64,000 nt of DNA from Ischnura elegans (lineage: Eukaryota; Arthropoda; Insecta; Odonata; Coenagrionidae), in the NCBI RefSeq assembly GCF_921293095.1, contig NC_060247.1, positions 114,347,111-114,411,110 of the forward strand, in the 5' to 3' direction. A program made the position numbers and the translations under genes. Below the pieces are notes generated by a model, which was given only the letters and a program-made list of their open reading frames with translations, was not told the DNA's origin and did no database searches. Below are positions 57,401-64,000 of this stretch, in pieces. Within the stretch, counting starts at the first letter, position 1. Every line of letters starts with the position of its first letter.

Positions 57401-60400
57401 TGTACTAATAGTTAAATAGATTGAATGGTCTCTACCAGGTACCCTGATGCTTAGAATCTTCTTGATCCAGATCCACTAGATGGACAGCATAGGTCATGTT
57501 AACAATTTTACAAACTTTAAGTAATTTTTCTAAGCATAAAATATTTTTAATTTATTAGGAACTTATATTTGGAACAAGAACAAAAATTCTTATTGATTTT
57601 CTACTTGCAAATGTCAAATTTTCATGGAAGAAGCAAAAAGCACCAGTTTTTCATTGGTCTCCACATTACCACTTTTGGAGGGCTTTCAAAACCAAAAGGA
57701 GTCACTGGATTAATGTGATCACATAAATATAGCTAACTGGTGCTTTTTTAAACAAAGCTTAAAACTTTTAATCCTACAACTTTGACCATACAAGAGCAGA
57801 CATCATCCTGCCGTTACCATTTCTTGGGGACAAAACATTTCAGAGAAGTGCATATTGCCATCTTCTCATAGCTTTCTCAATACTGGAAACTTGCAGAAAC
57901 AATAAGTTGATTTTTAAATTAGCAGCTTTTATTTAAATCAGCTTTACCTTGGGAGTCCTCATATCCTTGTTTATTCTGATTTTTAACAAAACTGGTCACA
58001 TGAAAAATCTGTTAATATGGATTTAATTAAGAACCATAGAGCTAAACAGCACCTGATCCAATAAAATATCATACCTCACCTAGGAATGGGAGCGTTTTCT
58101 CTGCATGGAAAAATAGGGCTTCTGAGGAAAATCTCTGTTATTTTTCGATAGCAAAGGGTAAAGAAAATGACTATCACGCAGTGGCGGCGCGTGCGTATAC
58201 GCATGTTAGCAAGTGCACACCCAAAGATGAATAAATTATAAAAGAAAACTATTCCTTTGCAACGCGAAGGATAAAAGTACTAAAAGTAAGTCTGCATATG
58301 TAAGAAACATGAGCCTCCGAACGCTACAGCTATCTCCCTTTCGAATTCACCGCTCTACTAGTGTGCGATCCCGTGGCATCATGCCGGGTGCATTTTCGGT
58401 CTGTGCGATCGCTTGAGGGAGCTCTGGAGGGACGAGGTAAGCGGGGGGTATGTGCTGTTCAAAGGGGCGATGGGAGCAGACTCAAAACCATGCGAATGCG
58501 CACGCCAATGTTTTTGGTGACTGACTAGCAGGTAGTGTAGTGGTGTAGCCGCCACCTACACTACCTGCGCCCAGGATCCTAGTCCATCTACAGAGCCATC
58601 TGTATAGCCGTTTTCTACACTACTTCCTCATAGGGTGTAAGGAAAAGAAAATGAATTTCAACTACCGTAACTTGTAAAGGTGTGTTGAGAATAATTATTT
58701 TCATACATGCTAATATTATTTCTGTTCATGCAATTTTAAAGGTAGAGTGTACCAGCGATATGTTTTGCTTGCTATGTATTCTATTACGACGAAATATGAC
58801 GCTCATGGATTAGGATTAACATAATATAATTAAATCATCCTATATCTGCTCTAATGCACACCCTAGATAAATTACCACCAGCCGCCACTGCTATCACGTA
58901 TATTTTCAATGTCATCAGCTGTGGTGGCATGCACTGAGAAATGAAAATGATAGGTTTTTCGATTAATATTAGTTCTCAAAAGAAAATGACAATATAAATT
59001 TGACTAGCTAAATTAATTATACAATTTTTGGAAGTTGGAAAAATTTCAAAAGTATTTCGAGAGTAGGAATTCTTATTTAAAAAATCAGAAGTGGTCATGA
59101 CCACAAAGTACATGCTTCAAATTATTAAAATCACACCTTCAGATCAGTGGATAGAGGCTACAAAATTAAGCATCTGTAAGAGACAGAAATAGCAGACTCA
59201 GCTTCCGGTCCCACCCTTTTCACGCCCCAACCCATCACCTACACACTCCATATTTTTCCCGAGTCATGCGTTTCTGTCACTGCGAAGAGTCGAGTCTCCT
59301 TACGCTCATCTTCCATCCTCCCGTGGGAAACTGCAGAGCTGGGTGAAGGAGAAAGAAGATGGCTGAGGATGAGGAAGGGGGAGGAGGGGAGGTCAGCGGA
59401 GGGGGGCCGTGGAGACGCGGTCGTGGGTAGTCGGACGCGTGGTGGCGGAGAATGTAAACGAGTAGAATAATAAAATCATCTCTCCGTAGTCTATGAGTTT
59501 CCTTTCAAAAATCCCTGCCAATTGATCGGCGGCACCCCTTAGAGCATCGGGGGTCTTACACATCAATGAATATGTAGTGATGAGATACACTAAGCCACAT
59601 TACATTTACCAGAAACACTTATTTTGCAGAGATTCTCCTAAAAGGGAAAGCTTGAGGAAGGGGAATTTCTCTCAAAACTACCATAAAAAGGGGTGCTACT
59701 TTGTCATAAAATGTTTTTTTTTATTTTAAATATATAGTACCCGTTCAACATGACAGCCAATTTAAAGCGCACTTTTGACAAATGAAAGTTCAATAAATAA
59801 GCTAATTATAAATTCAAATCAAACAGTCACAAAATAAAACAATAAACCGATAACAGCGGCCAAAACCTCAGCATTTAGCAAGTTATAGTGTCATTATGCG
59901 TAAAATGAGATGATGCCAAGTGAGAAAAATTTATAATTGACAACAAATAATCGACCAATATCAATCAGGAGAGAATTTATCAGGACGGAAAGTCGGTAGA
60001 ATAGAGAACACTTTATTAATGATAGCCTGGGTATTAGCATGTGGATTAGGGAGGTCAAATGGGTGTGGCAGGAATTCTAATGTCAAAGAAAGAAACAATA
60101 TCAGGCCATTAATTAGGGTCCATTATGTTCATACTAAATAGAGGAGAAAATCAATGTTGCATTAATTTGGTTTTGGAGGTGTTATTCTGAGATGCAATGA
60201 TAAAAATATTGAAAAATCCAGATCAAATTTTCAACTAGCAACCTGCACACAACCAGTTTGATTTTTTTATCTAAAAGCCACAGTTTTGATGAACTTAGGA
60301 GAGTAGCCCACTTACCCCTCTCCCAACTTGCATATGATATCAAAAACTTCCTCCGGCTGCCGAGTCAAGCTTTCTTCAGACAGCTTCTTCAATTCACTGC

Positions 60401-63341
60401 AAATGAAACAACAGATGAACTAAAGACAGCCACAACCAACAGACTCCAATACTACACTAATAAACAGTATAGAGCATACAAATAAACTTAATTGCCAAAA
60501 ATTATGAAATGTTTTAAAAAATCCATAGTTTTAGGCAGACACTGCAACAACTTAAAAAAATATGGCGATCAAATAGAAACTGGTTGCAGTGCCATCGGAC
60601 TTAGTGACATCAGAGTCTTCTTATAGCATTGTCCCAAGACAAGTGTCAACAAACTCTCCAAGTCTTTCAACTTTTTCTGTGAGCCTTTTTAACTACTCAT
60701 AGTGCCTTCTTCCCACCGCGTCCAATATCTTGCCATCCCCTCCGCCTCCTCTTCCCTACTTTCAATTTCCTTTTTCTTCCAGAAGTCTTGATTGTAAACA
60801 ATTCTTTCTCAACATAAATTTTACAGCCACACCCTTTTCCTTCTCACAGTATAGACTAGATGTTTCACATGAAATGTGGTGGAACCATTTCATCATAAAT
60901 GCTCTTCTATGAAATTCACTATGCTCCACTTAAAACTTACTTACAACACTACATGACATGTTTCAATGCTTGTGTTGTCACTCAAAAAGCATTGAAACAC
61001 ACCGTATAGTACAGAGAAAAAGTTTACAGGGAAGTTTCTGATTCTCTGTCATTTATGATCTCAAAATCACTCTCAACAGACAACTGTTTCCTACTTGTGA
61101 TAAACACTTCCTAATACCTGACTGCCATTCCATTTTACTTTTCCATGAATCTCTATGTAGCCATAATCCATTACTCTAAATATGTATTTCTCTATCTTCT
61201 TTTTTCAGACACATCAGAAACTATACAACACAAAAACAAAAGGCAAACATTTACCTTAATAGTATGATTGGAATTAAGTGAGCTGTTGACTATCTTTGAA
61301 CTATTCAGAGTGCTGTTTTTCTTTGGAACTTATTACTTATAATTCCCTCTTAGCATCTATCTTTCCCGATAATTGCACTTCCAAAGTATGTACTAGAAAG
61401 ATCTCACTTGATCCAATTTATTTCCTAACAGCCATTCCTCTTCTCATCCGTTCTCATTACTTTAGGTTCACTTATTCACCTTCATTCGAAATTCCAACCC
61501 CAGCAATAGAAGCTCTTCATTCATTCAAACATTGGAGTTTGCCTCAATCGTTTTCATTACAGAGTTTCAGCAAATATAATGAAAAGTGCTGATGACATGT
61601 TGCAACCTTATCCTTGCAACCTTCCCCTCTTCCAATGGAGATACAATACCAAAGAAAACAAACATGGAGAACTTTGCATAACTCGATCCTGAGAGATGTG
61701 ACTGAATAAGAGAACAAAGAAGATAGTAACTATAACATACTTATAAAACTGTGTAGGCTTTTGTGGTGTGGTGAAGATTCAGCAGAGGGGTTTACCGTGT
61801 GTGTCCATCTTCGTAGATGACAGTTTCGTCGCCATTGCAGCTGGCTTCTTCAGGTCAATGAAGTGACTCATCGACTTGATTGACCTGAAGAAGCCAACCA
61901 CAAAATCAGTGAAACTGCTGTCTACGAAGATGGACACACATGGTGTATATCCCATAAACCTCTCCCTTGAACCATAAACTCATATTGACCCCACAATAAC
62001 TCTCCAATCACTTTCTGGGGTAATGGCCTTGACGATCATATTTGTCTAACCAAGTTCTACAAATGTACCCCTCGACTCACAATCATCCAGCTTTAATGGT
62101 GCAGTTGGCATCACATAGAGCTGTCAACACGTCTTTTATTGCTCCAACCTGTGTGCATCGTCAAATCATCCAAAAATTTGATCAAATACCTTTCCAAACA
62201 AGCAAGCTCAACTAGATATTGCTAATCTTAAACCTTATACTTCAACTACAAGTAAGAATTGAAAACAACAAAAAATACAGCACCTATTTTCTAAATGGCT
62301 AATCGTACTTGGGTACAGACTGACCACAAATCCCTTCGCCTCGTTTCTCTGATAAATAAAAAGGATAATTATTGCTGCTTTCCGACCAAGCGAATGTTCA
62401 CTGTCCATCATCCCCACCTATTGAATACGTGGGCGGTTTAGGGTGATGAGCTGACTTCTCATAAATGATCGGAAATTAAATTACTATATAAAAAGACAGA
62501 AAATTTCCGCAGCACTGATACCAAAAAATGGAAAAGGGGAGCAAACTTTACAAAAGAGGAACAGCCAACGGCATTCTATTTCACAGCTGCAGTTTCATTC
62601 AATTATTTACAACGTGATTATAAAGATAATTCCGGCCGAACAATAATCATTATTGATAATGGGTCCAACTTTGAGATGATGAGGATATCGCGGAGTTGCA
62701 TTTTAATTACAATTATGTGTGATATGGAATACAGGAAATTATTAATGAAATTGATTGACCATTTTGTCTTCACTTGACATTCCCAAATCTCCCGGACGTA
62801 TTAGTTGAGTTCGTATCATATTTTCTGCGGACATTCCTAACTCTCGGATAACTTGATTTCGTGTGTTACTGATACATTTACCACAGTGATGCAAAAGTCA
62901 AAGCGGTAAGACAAGCCCAGAGACATAACAGCGGTCCAGTAGTACTTCATTGATACTGACAAAATAAAGACAACGAAAGGACAGATAGGTTTCAGGCCGC
63001 TTAGGTCCTCTTGCAATGATAGCACCGCTTCTTCTCAGGTACATATTATCCCTCAATTCCAAGAGACCCCCACATACACAATCACAGTTACGTCCTGACG
63101 TACCCCTGATTACTAGGCGAGTACAGACTTTAAGAACACGTATCAGACCAGCTCCATTCCAAACACCACGAGCAGCAACATAAAATTTCATTGGATGTAT
63201 ATTTTTCCACTCAAACATTACATTAATGAAACAAAATAAGCCGAAGAGCACGCGTTCAAAATGGAATTTCTCAGCCCCAGAAGTACTCTTGGGAGTTGAT
63301 GTCATGCGACAATACGCTTCAACCTACCTTTTAGAAGACAT
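45244..63341 (-). CDS. hpo: Hippo serine/threonine kinase (MST1/2 family), 10 coding exons, 629 aa
   Basis: This is the core kinase of the Hippo growth-control pathway. Known biology: with Salvador it phosphorylates Warts and Mats, which restrains Yorkie in the cytoplasm. Exons (minus strand): 63341-63328, 60396-60316, 56743-56563, 55709-55482, 54797-54692, 50771-50410, 49043-48755, 48132-48044, 46393-46013, 45402-45244; all join in phase. Visible parts: Gly loop GEGSYGSV (30-37), Lys52 in VLAIK, HRD Asp142, DFG Asp160, activation-loop Thr176 in KRNTVIGT, a linker with Thr-Met motifs at 333, 371, 387 and 418, a Pro-rich region (about 475-500) and a C-terminal SARAH helix (about 578-625). The length is close to the fly protein (about 670 aa). 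The start ATG has A at -3 and an in-frame TAA at 63383-63381 with no ATG between. All catalytic residues are intact. Confidence 0.97.
46013..46393 (-). CDS. hpo: hpo exon 9: Pro/Gln/Ala-rich region
   Basis: The acceptor is ttgctcag and the donor gtgagt, phase 0-0. It starts [15 protein letters not shown], passes through a proline-rich stretch ([20 protein letters not shown]) and ends [10 protein letters not shown]. That end matches the DGDFDF lead into the SARAH domain of MST kinases. The Pro-rich part is likely disordered. Confidence 0.92.
46631..46866. repeat. tandem duplication in hpo intron 9/exon 9 flank
   Basis: Two units of about 126 bp start tgcaccaaattactc at 46631 and 46757 and share gatcagatgcc and atgctggacagcaaagagga. 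They are about 85% alike. A third partial start lies near 46469. Lies in hpo intron 8. Confidence 0.8.
47816..47985. mobile_element. short MITE in hpo intron 8
   Basis: Left ccgtatatgtctgaatgtgg and right, inverted, ctgtattgctccgaatatag, each followed by a run of Cs, are flanked by TA on both sides. 170 bp. Family uncertain. Confidence 0.6.
48044..48132 (-). CDS. hpo: hpo exon 8: conserved linker segment
   Basis: The acceptor is cacttcag; the donor is gttggt, weak at +3. It completes Arg421 and reads [20 protein letters not shown], then DKKEAENLK. The [11 protein letters not shown] core matches the FMDYFDKQD segment of vertebrate MST2. The phase-0 end fits exon 9; the alternative donor four bases on (gtattt) would break the frame. 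Confidence 0.88.
48500..48652. mobile_element. truncated pogo/Tigger-like copy in hpo intron 7
   Basis: The reverse strand starts cagcaaactcccggttatgc and then tracks 40740-40840 (aatgttcataatttacgtaa is shared). Same family as the 40691 MITE. The far end is missing. Confidence 0.7.
48755..49043 (-). CDS. hpo: hpo exon 7: acidic linker with Thr-Met motifs
   Basis: The acceptor is cccttttag and the donor gtaagt. It encodes [20 protein letters not shown] to DEESTMK. It carries four Thr-Met motifs of the kind that MST kinases autophosphorylate to bind Mob1/Mats and the FHA domain of SLMAP. A DGEMDD run near residues 409-414 resembles the MST1 caspase site (speculative). Confidence 0.92.
49998..50177 (+). 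repeat. tRNA-derived SINE, copy 3, in hpo intron 6
   Basis: The head ggggttaagtcctaacctgc, B box gggttcaagtccc and cacctgggtaag match copy 1. It ends in an aaataaataaataaa tail, typical of a retroposed SINE. Antisense to hpo. Confidence 0.7.
50185..50312. repeat. foldback element 4, right half only, in hpo intron 6
   Basis: Carries gctcatcgaaacgttgg, gagaacctgac, gaaacccgagaaatcttt and ttcgccgggaaaa in the same order as the right halves of the foldback elements at 4228-5491. No matching left arm is present. Confidence 0.65.
50410..50771 (-). CDS. hpo: hpo exon 6: C-lobe and Ala/His-rich start of linker
   Basis: The acceptor is atcacag and the donor gtaggg. It covers the C-lobe from [14 protein letters not shown] through [11 protein letters not shown] to ELLRHEFV. 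The segment after the kinase is a low-complexity Ala/Gln/His tract (about 298-313). Phase is 0 at the 3' end. Confidence 0.96.
51374..51691. mobile_element. hAT-type MITE in hpo intron 5, 318 bp
   Basis: Termini caagggcgtacccagg and, inverted, catgggcatacccagc sit inside a perfect 8-bp duplication gttgaatt (51366-51373, 51692-51699). No coding capacity. Confidence 0.87.
52040..54133. mobile_element. pogo/Tigger-like transposon in hpo intron 5, 2.1 kb
   Basis: Termini cagtcggatccggatttaac and, inverted, cagtggaatcctgatttaag are flanked by TA (52038-52039, 54134-54135). Subterminal arrays of gcattta(g/a)cg-type motifs occur at 52060-52240 and 54058-54100. I see no complete transposase; a 68-codon minus frame at 52239-52445 is unassigned. 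Confidence 0.8.
54692..54797 (-). CDS. hpo: hpo exon 5: activation loop and APE motif
   Basis: The acceptor is tcctcag and the donor gtatgt. It reads [20 protein letters not shown] and then [15 protein letters not shown]. Thr176 is equivalent to the activating Thr of fly Hpo (T195) and human MST2 (T180). Confidence 0.97.
54995..55340 (+). mobile_element. LINE reverse-transcriptase fragment in hpo intron 4
   Basis: Reads [20 protein letters not shown], then [13 protein letters not shown]. This is the LVRPxLEYAsxVWDP / RAARFV block of CR1/Jockey elements, upstream of the part preserved at 29270. Antisense to hpo. Confidence 0.7.
55482..55709 (-). CDS. hpo: hpo exon 4: hinge, catalytic loop, DFG
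   Basis: The acceptor is tttcacag and the donor gtatgc, phase 0-0. It starts [20 protein letters not shown] and contains HRDIKAGN (Asp142) and the DFG motif (Asp160). It ends AGQLT, just before the activation segment. Confidence 0.97.
56563..56743 (-). CDS. hpo: hpo exon 3: Gly loop and catalytic lysine
   Basis: The acceptor is ccttcag and the donor gtgagt. It begins [15 protein letters not shown], carries Lys52 (VLAIKQV) and the C-helix [11 protein letters not shown], and ends NTDLW at a codon boundary. Confidence 0.96.
58179..58890. mobile_element. hAT-type transposon in hpo intron 2, 712 bp
   Basis: Ends cagtggcggcgcgtg and, inverted, cagtggcggctgg lie inside a perfect 8-bp duplication ctatcacg (58171-58178, 58891-58898). 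Non-autonomous. It contains a 13-bp hairpin gcaggtagtgtag/ctacactacctgc at 58529-58569. Confidence 0.92.
60316..60396 (-). CDS. hpo: hpo exon 2: start of kinase domain
   Basis: The acceptor is tttgcag and the donor gtaagt. It encodes [20 protein letters not shown] followed by ICKLGEG, the conserved lead-in and start of the Gly-rich loop. It ends with two bases of a Gly codon. Confidence 0.95.
60959..60999. repeat. 13-bp perfect hairpin in hpo intron 1
   Basis: tgtttcaatgctt at 60959-60971 is inverted at 60987-60999. Confidence 0.8.
61798..61940. repeat. foldback element 5 in hpo intron 1
   Basis: Outer arms tgtgtgtccatcttcgtaga and tctacgaagatggacacaca pair. Inner arms ggcttcttcaggtcaat and attgacctgaagaagcc also pair, with a short loop. 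Different sequence from foldback elements 1-4. Confidence 0.85.
63328..63341 (-). CDS. hpo: hpo coding exon 1 (MSSK + 2 nt)
   Basis: Only 14 coding bases, ATG TCT TCT AAA AG, precede a gtaggt donor at 63327. The two spare bases join exon 2 to give Ser5. The [13 protein letters not shown] start resembles vertebrate MST2 more than the longer fly N terminus. The in-frame upstream stop fixes this as the most upstream possible ATG on this exon. Confidence 0.8.
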
Positions 63342-64000
63342 CCTGAGTGTTGCGATCACTTCTGGTATATTGCGAACTTCTTAAATGATGAATATCAACA
63401 TGATTTCAATGTTTACCACCTCAAATTTGTTTTCTCTTAACCCAACCTCACCTTCACTACCATGACTGCACAAAAGCCCCATCTATGTTTAGACCGCTCT
63501 GTTTAGATTGGGTGAAACAAAGGAATGCCTTCCTTGAAAAATGCGTAATGTGGCGCGAGACATGAATACGTTTACACATTTACAATAAGCCTCCCTCTCT
63601 AAAACAACTTCTTTGTAGAACATAAAAAAGTTATCTTTCCTTCAACACAAATAAAATTCAAATTTATGTTAAAATCTGGAATATTTCAACTAATTAACCG
63701 AAACTTAACCAGGTAAGACAAGAGTTATTCAATATATCCTCAGTTCTCTGTTTCTAAACATATTTATTCTAATTCATACTTCACTCATGATCTCACTCAT
63801 CATAGCAGCTACTCGAGAAATGATGACAACTCATGATAACTTGAATAATATATTCACATAATTAATAAGGAGTGGAAAGAAATTCTTGAGAATGGAAGGA
63901 GAACAAAGATGTTTGTCATGTGACTGATTGGAAATGTGTATTGTAGTCACAGCTACTTTGCACTCGGAGTTGTTCAGCTTATAGTCTGGCTCAAGCATAT

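Overview
The window is arthropod, most probably insect, nuclear DNA. Two spliced genes with GT-AG introns of up to about 4 kb sit in an AT-rich background that is dense with cut-and-paste transposons, MITEs, foldback elements, degraded non-LTR retrotransposons and a tRNA-derived SINE. Gene exons are clearly more GC-rich than the introns. I cannot name the species.

Plus strand, 2705-13239: the 3' part of a gene for a single-pass membrane protein. It has two arthropod-type immunoglobulin-like domains, one transmembrane helix and a short basic cytoplasmic tail. Six coding exons join in phase. The first exon, which should carry the signal peptide, is not recognisable here and probably lies to the left. 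The first Ig domain is interrupted by a Thr/Ser-rich exon and lacks the usual last cysteine. The introns carry foldback elements, MITEs, a SINE and a LINE fragment.

Minus strand, 63341-45244: a complete Hippo (MST1/2-type) kinase gene. Ten coding exons join in phase to 629 codons plus a stop. The protein has the N-terminal kinase domain, a linker with four Thr-Met motifs and the C-terminal SARAH helix. Its introns carry at least nine mobile-element insertions, several with intact target-site duplications.

Between the genes (13240-45243, convergent, tail to tail) I find no other cellular gene. The left half (16-30 kb) is a transposon graveyard. It holds two LINE 3' ends facing each other, and a hAT element (8-bp target duplication) that contains a second hAT-like element, which in turn contains a deleted mariner. 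It also holds a near full-length mariner and two PIF/Harbinger-type MITEs with TTA duplications. The right half (30-45 kb) is AT-rich and mostly unassigned, apart from a hAT MITE and a pogo/Tigger-like MITE. Part of it may be a long hippo 3' UTR.

I see no CRISPR, operon, rRNA or genuine tRNA gene, and no convincing new biological system. The most informative items are the datable nested insertions, the unusual Ig/mucin exon layout and the exon structure of hippo.
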